A DNA stretch of 56,992 nucleotides from Zygnema cylindricum (taxonomy: Eukaryota > Streptophyta > Zygnematophyceae > Zygnematales > Zygnemataceae). The position numbers and the translations under genes are program-made. The notes under the pieces are model-generated. The model saw nothing but the letters and a program-made list of their open reading frames with translations. It was not told the origin of the DNA and made no database searches. Below are positions 23,990 to 34,378 of this stretch, in pieces; position 1 is the stretch's first letter, and every line of letters starts with the position of its first letter. The DNA is taken from the NCBI GenBank assembly GCA_037447655.1, contig JBBHKE010002043.1, forward strand, positions 1-56,992, in the 5' to 3' direction.

Positions 23990-26044
23990 AACATAAATAA
24001 CCAAAGTTTACATAACACAAAAAGTAATGATACAAATGGTGAGAGTTTTTTTAAACATACCGTTGGTAGCTCAGCATATGCTGTTTCGACCCACGGCCAA
24101 AACATAACACAAAGAGTAGAAAGGGGTTCTACTTTGGAACGAGGTAGAAAACATTTCTTGGTGTTGTTTTCGTGGCCAAAAGCTTAAAGTAGAATGTCGG
24201 TTGGCACATCCGTGACGTATGAATATGAGAAGTGGTTGGATGTCCAACGTCCCATCACTTTGATGGCTTCTCGATCAACACTGTAATATTTACCAAAAAC
24301 AAAACTAAACTTGGAAAATTAGAACATAGATAAAACTTCATTAGTTCAAATAAATGCATGATAAAAATCAAATGTTGAGTTTACAAAAGCGCACCCTCTT
24401 GTCGCCAACATTGTTGGGCTTTGACCACGTGCGACATGGGTTTTATGAGGCAAAGAAATATTTTTGGTTTTGAATGTTTTTTGTATATCTTGAAACTGTG
24501 TGTTATAGCAAAGAGGTTGCATGAAAGGTGTTTCTTTTCCTTTTTGGTTTTTCGCTAAAACTCTCCCTTCCGTGAAAGGTTCCCCGTACCAGGCTTCTTT
24601 CGTCGAAAAATTGGGGATTGCATTTTTATTTGTAGCTAATTCCCACCTCCAAATTTTTTTTTGGGCCACAACACTTACCCGACAAATAAGAAAGTCTAAA
24701 TGACGCATGAATCTGATAAATTATGCACGACAATTCTGCGGATAAAACATACCATAAAAAAAACCCAAAAAAATAGTAAAACTTGTTTTAGGGTTATTTA
24801 CAACACATTACAAAAATACACATTTTGTTAAAGCTTTAGTTTTATAGATTACTTACTACATTAGTTTTCTCATTTCTTGTTACCATCGCCAAAACACAAA
24901 GGTTATGTACAAAACATTAAAATAATACCCATTTCTTTAAAGCTTCAGTTTTATGGATTACTTACCATATTAGTTTTCCCATTTATTGTAACCATTGCCA
25001 AAACATAATTCTTGTCCGGCCCAAGATAAGGAATATCATATGAAAAAACATCGGCTAACTGAGCATTTCTGGAATCATCGCCACGACTGAGACACGCATG
25101 GTTCATAATAAATTGACTCCTTCAAAAAACAAAAAAAACAACAAAGAGACAAAAATGACAATTTTATAAATATAATGTGAGATTTCTTTTAAAAAAATGC
25201 ACCTTTTCTCCCAAAAAACAAAAATTACATCACCACAACACAAACAGAAAAAATGTTTATGTTTGTATGTTACAAACACAGTGGGAGCTTAATTTTAAAA
25301 GAATATATAGTTTCTCCCCAAAAAACAAAAATTGCATATAATTTTCGTCCCCGTTTTAAATAGACTTTGGAGTTAACCCCTAAAAACTTGTATAATCTTT
25401 AAAACACAAGTTAAAAAAAATATAATATGAAGTCAAAAAAAATATCCAAACTCTAAAACAAGAAAACCGGATAAGAAACTGAAAAAAAATGCACCCAATA
25501 AAATAAAGTGTAAAGTAAAAAACAACATGAATCGAAAAAATGAAATATAAGATTTAGTATTTTTATCGATACATACCTCACTTGAATGTTGGTGTATGGT
25601 TCCATCCCCAACTTTTTTTCTTTGTGCTTTCCATCGGCCAACTCCAACCACAATGTTGAAACCCTTGGTAATCTTCGATAGAATGCGCTCTCGTATGCCT
25701 TCCTGGCAGTCTTCATGTTTTTTTTTTTATTTGATGTATTTTTTTTAGACTCCTGTAAAAAATTTTGGATGACATTGTTGTCTCTAAGGTTTTCACCCCC
25801 TCCCTCTTTTTATGGCTAATTGCGTTTTATATGAGTCTTGAAGTCCTTTCACCCATTATATCAGTGTGGTATAGCTCATATTTTTGTTATTCTCTAGTAG
25901 TTCAATAACCCCATCAGGTGTAACAGTTACATTTGGGTGCCCCTGTGCACTCCAAAAAAATTCATACTGATTTAAACCTACTTGATAAGTTTGTGATGTG
26001 TTTGGGTTACGTTGTTTTAATCTATCTTTGATGATCCGACTCAC
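23990..26044 (-). pseudogene. Decayed Crypton-type tyrosine recombinase (copy 1)
   Basis: Reading the minus strand, the pieces fall in Crypton order. The N-terminal segment (26044-25578) has NTSQTYQVGLNQYEFFWSAQ and VTPDGVIELL. Exon 25116-24966 has ACLSRGDDSRNAQLADVF and GKTNM. Exon about 24712-24395 has MRHLDFLICRV, PNFSTKEAWY and KTHVARGQSPTMLATRG. The last exon, from 24280, has VMGRWTSNHFSYSYVTDVP, then FLPRSKVEP and FWPWVETAYAEL. Candidate catalytic residues Arg (SRGDD), His-x-x-Arg (HVAR) and Tyr (YSYVTDVP) are all visible. The last junction (GG|gtgcgc to acag|T) is in phase. Decay: a stop at 25858-25856, a +1 frameshift near 25800, and a stop at 24186-24184 before the C-terminal PR motif. 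The family is named from remembered motif patterns; a profile search would be needed to confirm it. Confidence 0.7.
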
Positions 26045-26335
26045 TATATTATGAGGGGATTTTTATTCCTACATTGTTATCGTCATCTTCTAAATGAACA
26101 ATTTTTTGAAAGTTTCCCAATGCGAGCCTTGAGATAATACTAGGTAAAATTTGGAAAATTCCCTTACGCCAAGAAAACATTGAAAAGAAAAAAATTATGA
26201 AGAAGAAAAAAAAAACAAACATAATAAAAAGAAAATAATAAGTAAAACCTTTAAAAAGTTTAATTTAAAAGAAAGGAGTTGAAAGAAAAACAAGTAAAGG
26301 AATAAAAAAGAAAAAAACAAAAACGAAAGTTCAAA

Positions 26336-26510
26336 ACTGTAAGATTAGGGTTGGGTTGTAAGATTTGGGGTTAGGCAGTAGGATTTAGAGTTAGGCAGTA
26401 GGATTTAGGGTTAGGTTGTAGGATTTAGGGTTAGGCCATAGGATTTAGGGTTAAGCTGTAGGATTTAGTGTAAGGCTGAGGATTTAAGGTTACGCTGTAA
26501 AATTTAAATA
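26336..26510. repeat. Telomere-like ~21-22-bp minisatellite
   Basis: About seven copies of a unit like GTAGGATTTAGGGTTAGGCT contain the plant-type telomere word TTTAGGG/TTAGGG. It is degenerate and interstitial, not a chromosome end as presented. No telomerase-type perfect 7-bp array is present. Confidence 0.75.
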
Positions 26511-28206
26511 GATTAATGTACGTCCATATTTATTTACGTTTCAAAACAATACAATTTGAAACGTAATCATTAGCGATTCATACTGAAAAAAAGTTGGTTC
26601 ACATTTAAGCGTACGAAATTCGCGCGAAAAGTTAATGTACATTGGAGAGTACGGAGCCTACGAAATTCGCGTGGAGAGGTAATCTACATTGGAGAGTACG
26701 GAATTCAATATTACCACGAACGGACATCCTCGAGGAGAGTTAATCTATATTGAAAAGTACGGAATTTCACTTTTGAGACTACGAAAATTGATAAATAACG
26801 TCACATTTTGGAGTAAGTAAATCGTACACGCGGATTTGTCTTGTATCTTTTAAAATTTGAATATAACATAACTTTTCTGCTTTTAGAATACTTTCTCCTC
26901 CTTTCAAAATACTCGTTCAATGATGACTGTATGATATTTTTATACTCTCCGCGTATGATCCTCATTTCACGTAGCGTACTAAAAAAAAAATTCGCTTGCG
27001 GAGCCAAAGGACAAAAAAAAATTTGCTTGACTGTACTTTTTTTTGTTTTTAATGTCATATTTGAAGTGTTCTCACGTGACGCGAATATTTTTTTTTTGTT
27101 TTTAATGTCGAAGGTTAAGTGTTCTCGCGTGACGCGCAACTTAGTTGTTTGACGGATTAATGGTAGTGCTTAAAGTGTGAACGCTACTTAATTTACATAG
27201 ATATTTTGAGTCACGATGGCGATTTACATGTTCTCATGTGACGCGCGTGACTATATTTGCAGCGAATGCTCTATATGAGAACGCCTTTAGTATGAACAAT
27301 TTTTTTTTTGTTTTTTTGTCCATCTAACCTAATCTGCGAGGAGACTCCTAAAAAAAAATTCTTCGCGCTTCACGCGATATTTTTCTGCCCTTAACAAAAA
27401 CTAGGAGGGATTTACATTGCCCGGGCAAAATCCTCCTTGAAGATCTCCGTCGCTTGCCAAATAGGACCTCCCCCCAATGTCTAATACCACTACGTTACTT
27501 TATTTGTACCAATCAAACGTACAATTTTTGACAAAATGACGTAAGTGACTGTGCGGAACCAAAACAGTCATTGCCATGATCAATTCCCTTTTTTTATTTT
27601 TTTAGTTCATTAAAAAATTGAAAATTGAAAAAAAAAAAAAATAACTCCGGTGTAACTTTAGCTGCCAACATACTTTCAACAAGTTTGTTCATTGGCTAAG
27701 ATAGAGCACAAAAAATTTTACAATTTTATTTCAAAATAGAAAAATAATAATAATGACAACAAACAAATATAAACTTTCCTAAATAGTAGGATACACTAAG
27801 TACGTATTCTGAAACTTAAATAATACGAAAATATGAGTTTAACCTTTGGAAATAATTTGAACTGGGGGCTAAAACGTTTCTTGCTTTTGGGGTATAAATA
27901 TCAAACTAACGCTGCAATAAGTGGTCCAGTGGTTAGTACTATTCGCTAATCGCACTAATTGTCTAGCCATATTCAAAATTATCTAAGAGTACGCACTAAA
28001 AAATCTTGCGCCACAACACTTTATACCCTATAATAGAGAATAGAGACAAAGAGGAAAAGTATCACGATGTAACTTAGGCCACCAATAAAAAAAGGGTTGA
28101 CACCCGGTTAACATTTTTTTCACAATAAATAAAGTTAAACACATGAATAGCGTTCAATTTAATTAAAAACAGACGTAAACTTACCCAGGGCCTTAAAACA
28201 CTACAG
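26511..28206. other. Region without recognised gene
   Basis: AT-rich. Repeated short phrases occur at 26610-26760 (ATTGGAGAGTACGGA and CTACGAAATTCGCG, two or three times). Words resembling the TACACCG transposon end appear near 26565. No coding sequence was recognised. Confidence 0.5.
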
Positions 28207-28417
28207 TACACCGTGAATCGCTTAATAATTTTTTCGCCACTTAAAACATTTTTTTCCGTACACAATTGTCGAATTTTCAATTTGAAACCGCCAATCGGAA
28301 GATGAGAATGTCACCTTTTAATCGCAACCGTCAGATCCAAAATACGATAAATGTGTACGGAGAAAGATGTTTTGAGAGACGAAAAAAACATTAACACTAA
28401 TAGCGATTCACGGTGTA
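28207..28417. mobile_element. Short TACACCG-family TIR element (A3)
   Basis: Its ends TACACCGTGAATCGCTTA and ACTAATAGCGATTCACGGTGTA are bounded by TA. The interior (CGCCACTTAAAACATTTTTT and, inverted, TTTTGAGAGACGAAAAAAAC) matches A4 at 42253-42470. It is 211 bp with no coding content. Confidence 0.8.
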
Positions 28418-29024
28418 CAGTACAAAGATGAAAGGTAAGGAAAAGACAGAAAAGGTGAGAAACAAAGTGAATTTGACGCTGCTCATATATTCCTAAAATA
28501 ACCTTTCATATGGAATTGCATCAAAACGAAATGGGATTTCAAAAGAATAACCAAATCACATTAAATCCAAAAGTTAACCCTTGAAAAACATTGTCTGCCT
28601 TACTATGGAAAGCCTTATTAGAGTTGCATTTTTCAGACTTGACATACCAAAAAAAATTATTGTCAGCTGAAGATATTAGTTAAGGGCGCAGAAAAGAGAA
28701 ACGACTAAGTGATAAAAAAAGAAAAACCATTCCACATTGTCAACACTTGGGTCAAAATGAAAGATCTTACACAAATCGAGACAGAAATAACTTATAATCT
28801 CAACAATTAAAATTGTCAATGTCAACTATTCATATTCAATAAATAACATAATAGCTTATAAACTAACATTGCCTATATCCTCACGGAAAATCGTAAAGCT
28901 GCAATTTTACCCAATGTGAAAGGTTTATCACACCAAATATTAAATGTGGGTAAATCACTTGATTATAATCTAAACGTTGATCCTTAGAGAGCTTCCTCCA
29001 CTGGACCAAAACCACACTATTTGT
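28418..29024. other. Region without recognised gene
   Basis: AT-rich non-coding sequence between a MITE and the first 200-bp direct repeat. No gene, TIR or array was recognised. Confidence 0.5.
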
Positions 29025-29224
29025 AAAACACATGCTTTAAGTGAACCAATTCTCTAAGAATTGAACCAATATGTTCTAAAATTCAAGCATTCTTGACGCC
29101 TTTGGTGACAACACAAGTTATTCTACTTCTGAACTATAAATGAAGCTTTGTAAATACATGTCCCATGTCCCTTTGTCTAGGAATTGGGTACAAACGATGT
29201 GTCACGTCACACGATAGGACAACA
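29025..29224. repeat. 200-bp direct repeat, left copy
   Basis: It starts AAAACACATGCTTTAAGTGA and ends ACGATAGGACAAC. It is nearly identical, in the same orientation, to 29842-30041. The two copies bracket the second recombinase fragment. Confidence 0.85.
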
Positions 29225-29841
29225 AAAATCTGTATAAACAACAAAAAAAAAGAATAATAGAAAATGTGACGAACATAAATAACCAAAGTTTACATAACAC
29301 AAAAAGCAATGATATAAATGGTGAGAGTTTTTTTAAACATGCCGCTGGTAGCTCAGCATATGCCGTTTCGACCCATGGCCAAAACATAACACAAAGATTA
29401 GAAGGGGGTTCTACTTTGGAACGAGGTATAAAATATTTCTTGGTGTTGTTTTCGTGGCCAGAAGCTTGAAGTAGAATGTCGGTTGGCACATCCGTGACGT
29501 ATGAATATCAGAAGTGGTTGGATGTCCAACGTCCCATCACTTTGATGGCTTCTCGATCAGCACTGTAATATTTACCATAAAAAAAACTAAACTTGGAAAA
29601 TTAGAACATAGAAAAAAAAACTTCATTGGTTCAAATAAATGCATGATAAAAATCAAATGTTGAGTTTACAAAAACGCACCCTCTTGTCGCCAACATCGTT
29701 GGGCTTTGACCACTTCCGGCATGGGTTTTATCAGACAAAGATTTTTTTTTGGTTTTGAATGTTTTTTTTATATCTTGAAACTGTGTGTTATAGCAAAGAG
29801 GTTGCATGAACGGTATTTCTTTTCCTTTTTGGTCTTTTGCT
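29225..29841 (-). pseudogene. Crypton-type tyrosine recombinase fragment (copy 2)
   Basis: A 617-bp near-copy of about 23936-24567, containing only the catalytic C-terminal part. It retains VMGRWTSNHF, YSYVTDVPTDILLQASG, FIPRSKVEPPSN and FWPWVETAYAEL. It differs from copy 1 in the defects. The HxxR motif reads HAGS, losing the arginine, and a TGA interrupts ...SNHF-stop-YSYV. The tail is open where copy 1 has a stop (CAA against TAA). The two copies therefore decayed independently. It cannot be functional. Confidence 0.72.
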
Positions 29842-30041
29842 AAAACACATGCCTTAAGTGAACCAATTCTCCAAGAATTGAACCAATATATTCTAAAATT
29901 CGAGCATTATTTGACGCCTTTGGTGACAACACAAGTTATTCTACTTCTGAACTATAAATGAAGCTTTGTAAATACATGTCCCATGTCCTTTTGTCTAGGA
30001 ATTGGGTACAAACGATGTCTTACGTCACACGATAGGACAAC
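29842..30041. repeat. 200-bp direct repeat, right copy
   Basis: It starts AAAACACATGCCTTAAGTGA and ends ACGATAGGACAAC, and matches 29025-29224 with a few substitutions. The ends are not TG...CA, so these do not look like ordinary LTRs. Confidence 0.85.
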
Positions 30042-30102
30042 ATATCAAAGGATATTTAATTCAACACGGTTTTCTAGGTATTCAGGTCACAGCGCACAGA
30101 TA

Positions 30103-33100
30103 TTAAGAAGAGTTTATAGGGATTCTCCATGATGACGTGTATGCCATTCCGATGCTCATCCCACCCGAAGCGGAAGCCAATTCTACGGCTCGGGCGGTTT
30201 CGCTGTCACGTCTTGTGGCACGTGTGAAGCGGGCGAATCGACAATCGGTACGGAGAATGGACGACGAACGATAGTCGTTCATAGAACCGTCAAGGAACCC
30301 CTCTGCGTTGTCGCCAGGTACTACTTGTGTACGGAGATTAGGGTTGTACTCCAGCTTCTGCTTTGCTCTGGAAGAACAAAATTCAGGAAGAAAAAAAAAA
30401 TCAACAACCAACAAAAGTAGCCGACAAACCAAGCTTCGAAGCAGAGTTGTTTTTAAGAACATTTGATCTCATTTGTTGTTTTGTAGAGTTAAGAGACATT
30501 CTAGGGAGTTGAGAGTGTGTTTTTCCTCTAAAAGCTTGAATTTTCGAAACAATGTAATTAGTTTTTGTAAGATTCATTCATTCTTCTACACTTATATATT
30601 TATTCTCGGTAACAACAAACCAAACTCACAAACGACAACAACTCACAACAACTAACTACCAAAAGCTACCATTTTCTTTTCCCCCTGCTTCTCCCAAATT
30701 TGCTTTTTCCAAACGATTCATTTTCTCTTCTACCTTTTCTTTCAAAACTTAAATCTTTTTTTGAGGGATTCATTCAGGCTAGGGAAAACTCACAAGCGAT
30801 CTCGATGGTCCGATCGGAATGTTTGGCCCAAAATCCCATGCGAGCTATCAGACACATCGGCCACCGGCATTTGGAAATCAAAGTGCACCAATCCATCCTC
30901 TTTAGTTCTCAACATCGCAATCTCGGGTCGTAGAGTCATTCTTAATGTCAAAATCTCTCCAATTTTCAATTGGTACACATCCACCAAGTCGTCGGCGCTC
31001 CGTGTCCGTGCCGCCAACCACTCAATTTCAACTTGATTGCCGAAAAATTGCTTAGAATCTCCAGCTTGCGAAAGAATCACTTCCTCTCCATCTACTACTA
31101 TCTTTCCCATGTAGCCTTGGTCGTACTGCCACCTGGCTCCTTCTCGCGCTTGGAACTGAAAGGTGTGGTGTCCCCATAGAACGGCCATCTGTCGGATCCA
31201 CGTGTACGCCTTGGAACCAACTGAACTGCGGTAGCCGTCATAGAACACGTTGATGTGGAGGTGGGAGTCACTCACGAGGCAGTATGTCGCATTGGGTTCA
31301 CCTGGAAAACATACACAAGTGTCAAGTTTATGTTTATTGAGAGTTTTTACAAATAGAGGGCTTGTTAAGAAAACTATGGCTTGAACATTTTCGGCATTTA
31401 CTAATACTGTTTAATTGTAAGGAAAAGAACATAAGATGGTACCTAAACAACCGACAATGTCTTGTTCATTTAACAATATGCTTAAAAATTCCACGATTCC
31501 AAGGTTGAAATGCCAAATATATTTCACTCTGGGTTTTATACATCCCCCATTTTTTGTACTCACCAGAAAAGTCAAATCGGGAGCCGTCAGCTCCAGTGTA
31601 ATGTGGGTCTCCAGTGCCACCTGGCGGGTCAGGAGATTTGCACAATTCTTCGTCTTTTTCCGGTGGACCGTAGCATAGGGAATCAAATTTGAGGTCAGCG
31701 GAAGTGAGGTCTGTAGACTGCACAAGTTGGACATTGGTAGTCCATCCATTACCCTGAGAACCAAAAATGGACCATTGCCATCAGAAAAGCTCTTATTAAA
31801 TTAATTTACTCCCAAAGGATTTGAAATCATAGTTGCGAGATAGGCAAGGAAACAAGGAATGCATAAAAAAACAAACTATAGAAGTGATTCCTTCATTTAG
31901 CATAACTAAAATGTAGGGATGCAATTGGAGAGGATATCTAGGCCTAGTGCGAACTATATTATTGATATATAAAACTAGCATTGGATGGAACAAGAAAAAG
32001 TGTGGAAACAAGAACCTAACTAGACTGAGTTTCCATGTATTCTTGTGAGGGGAAGCTTACCACTCCTTGCCCACAAACTCCATTGTTGAGATGGTTCAAG
32101 TTGCAAATGCTACACTTGAGAAGGAGGAAGCATCCTTCTAATGAAGCGTCAGGCAGTTTTCCTTTACTGAAATCTCCACCATAGAACAGGGCCTTGTTGA
32201 AAGCAGTGTTGACATTCGACGCACCCAACATGTCAGACATACTAAACAGGTTCACCTGCCATCACGGAAAAGACAAACATTTAGATAAAAAAAGAACAGA
32301 AGTTCATACGAAAAGGCGTAAAAAATGATAAAAACAGACAGAAAATTAGATAGGTAGGACAGAAATTTTGGTAGAAAAGACAAATTTTGACAGAAAGGAC
32401 AGAAACAGCAGGAAACCGAGGCGAAAGTAAAAAATGGGTTGTTGTTGAATTTAAAAATCACAAGAAAGCTTCACCAATCATATGGATTTTAACATTTTAA
32501 CAAATGACGTCAGATGTCCCTCTATCCCTTCCTCCACCTCCTCGGTTTAAATCCTCTTCTCCTCCTCCACTAAGCCCTTTCCTCCCTCCACGCTCTCCTT
32601 CCCTCTCATCCTTATCCTGCCAGTAAAACTCTACAACACTCTTCCCCACTTGCCTGAAAACTGTCCCTCTTTTCCCTCCCTCTCCCCCTCCCTCTCCCCC
32701 TCCCCTTCAATCTATTACCTTTACGTTTCCAGCAACATCCGTCCTTCCTTTGAAAAAAGCCGTAATGGTCGACGATCCCTTTTTGATTCTGCACGTGGCG
32801 TTAAACTGCAAGATGCCACGTGTCACAATCAGATAGGATCCACAACAAAATATTCCCAGTGACACAAGCGACAAATTGTTGTTGCTATTCCACCGTCTAG
32901 AAAACGCCACGTGTCTGACTCTTACATCTTTGAAATTGAGAGGATAGTCTCCTTCCGTGTAGCTTCCATCCCAACAGTTGTCACAATACACTTTTCCGAG
33001 CATAGAAGCGGCTCCCTGCGTCACGTTCAGTTAAGGATGACGTCAGAAAAAGAAAAAACTGTCGTTTATGTTGGAATGACATAAAAATCAATAAAAAGTA

Positions 33101-33388
33101 CAATGTGGGTCAATCTAAAAAAAAAGAAGTCAAAATATCATCAGAACCCATCTCAATTATTACGTTACTACGCGCCAAACAAAGCTTACGGCGGGTGAAA
33201 AAACTGTCTGCTGAAGTGACACGTGGCATTTTCAACTGGTGACACATGGCATTACGAATGGTGACACGTGGCATTATCAAATGGTGACACGTGGCAGAAT
33301 GTGGGCTTACCACCGCTGGAAGAAGAGCGCATGCGGAAAAGAAAAGTGCCACGAGAATGGCTTTAGAGGGAGGATTTTTGGAATCCAT
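30103..33388 (-). CDS. Secreted protein: Ole e 1-like region plus root-cap/LEA-type domain (seven exons)
   Basis: Exons are 33388-33311, 33015-32926, 32805-32719, 32255-32061, 31753-31564, 31301-30794 and 30367-30103. All introns are GT-AG and every phase agrees, giving 1413 nt and 470 residues. Residues 1-26 form a hydrophobic signal peptide (AILVALFFSACALLPAV). Residues about 30-150 resemble the Ole e 1-like fold: GKVYCDNCWDG, NATCRIKKG, a GRTDVAGNVKV step and later Cys pairs. Residues about 198-440 match plant root-cap proteins: GDPHYTGADGSRFDFSG, ATYCLVSDSHLHINV, DYRSSSILRTDCRFARF and SHGILGQTFRSDHR. It is probably secreted to the wall or extracellular matrix. The biochemical function of the root-cap domain is not established. 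All catalytic or structural claims beyond the domain match are inference. Confidence 0.88.
33016..33310 (-). other. Intron 1 of the root-cap-domain gene
   Basis: A 295-bp GT-AG intron (gtaagc donor, acgcag acceptor). Most of its 5' part is the tandem CACGTGGC array described separately. Confidence 0.8.
33216..33297. promoter_or_regulatory. Four tandem ABRE-like repeats in intron 1
   Basis: Four 22-23-bp copies of GTGACACGTGGCATTA-type sequence are present. Three have an intact ACGTGGC core and one has ACATGGC. ACGTGGC is the classic ABA-response element core bound by bZIP factors, and LEA-type genes are often ABA or desiccation regulated. Regulation here is inferred from sequence only. Confidence 0.5.
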
Positions 33389-33535
33389 GGGGAGAGGGAG
33401 AGAGAGGGAGAAAGAAATACCGGAAAAAGGGGAGACACTCTCAAGGAGGAAAATTGAGTGAGTGAGAGAGAGAGGGAGAGAGAGAGATAGAGAGGGAGAG
33501 AGAGAGAGCAGTGTGAAATGGGGAAGAGTACTGTG
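33389..33535 (-). promoter_or_regulatory. GA/CT-rich leader of the root-cap-domain gene
   Basis: The stretch just upstream of the ATG is dominated by GAGAGGGAGAG (CT-rich on the coding strand), probably the 5' UTR. Its right part lies between the ATG and the candidate TATA box. Confidence 0.4.
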
Positions 33536-33559
33536 ATTTTTGAATAGTCGGAGGGCGGG

Positions 33560-33572
33560 TAATATATATATC
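33560..33572 (-). promoter_or_regulatory. Candidate TATA box
   Basis: On the minus strand this reads CGATATATATATT, about 180 bp upstream of the start codon and upstream of the CT-rich leader. It is the only TATA-like word close to the gene start, so it is a reasonable core promoter candidate. Confidence 0.4.
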
Positions 33573-34057
33573 GGCGGGTATGGATTGACGGTTGGTCGTT
33601 ACAATTCTTAGGAACGCCCCCAAATCTGGCGGTTGGTCCATGTGTACGGAAAGTCCTGAAAAATTCCGGGAATCGAGGAATGGAGGAATGTCCGTACTCA
33701 ATTGGAAAATCGTACTACCGTACGAGAACGATCATACGGCACTCTGGGTGAGTTTCAGCTTCTTGCGCCATCATTTTGTCGTTTTGGTCTAACTGCCGTC
33801 GCCAAAGTCGACACGAGTCTGGAGGCGAGGCTCACTAACGCCAAAATGAGAGAAATATTTTACGGCTGACCAAGATTTTGTGGTCTTGAATACTGGGGCC
33901 AACAAAAAATATTTCTTTTACGTACGTCGATGTTTTCGAGGAAGAACCAAAAATACGTTCTTCTCCGCCCATTGGTTACTCTAGTTAAAACATTTTTCGG
34001 GAAATCGAGAGCGTTCATCTAGATTATTTTTTTGAGGCAAGCAATCGAACGGCAATG
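33573..34057. other. Region without recognised gene
   Basis: Upstream flank of the root-cap-domain gene. No coding sequence or TIR pair was recognised. Confidence 0.5.
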
Positions 34058-34065
34058 ATCTTAGC

Positions 34066-34370
34066 CATAGTTCAAAAGTAGGTGAAAGTAGGCCCATACA
34101 ATATGCCTATTGTACGCAAAACATACAATATGACCTTAATCCCATATTGTATTCGGACCTATTCGGACCAATTAAAACATTCGGACCATAAATTGGACCA
34201 ATTAAAACATTCGGACCAAAAAATTTTATTTACACCGTCAGATTCGAACGATCGGACGGTCGCTGATCAAAGAAGCGATCTAAGAAGATCACATGAAAAT
34301 CCCATAACACAACTTACGATAAAGGCGCCGACCAAAGGCCTACCATAAAAACGCCTACTTTTTAACTATG
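34066..34370. mobile_element. Short hAT-like MITE (F) with perfect 8-bp target duplication
   Basis: Its ends CATAGTTCAAAAGTAGGTG and CGCCTACTTTTTAACTATG are inverted copies. The flanks ATCTTAGC (34058-34065) and ATCTTAGC (34371-34378) are identical. The interior has a tandem repeat of ATTCGGACCAATTAAAAC. It is 305 bp with no coding content. Confidence 0.85.
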
Positions 34371-34378
34371 ATCTTAGC

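Noticed and set aside
29025-30041. The 200-bp direct repeats as LTRs of a small retroelement
   Set aside because: No TG...CA ends, no primer-binding site, no polypurine tract; the interior is a copy of nearby recombinase DNA.
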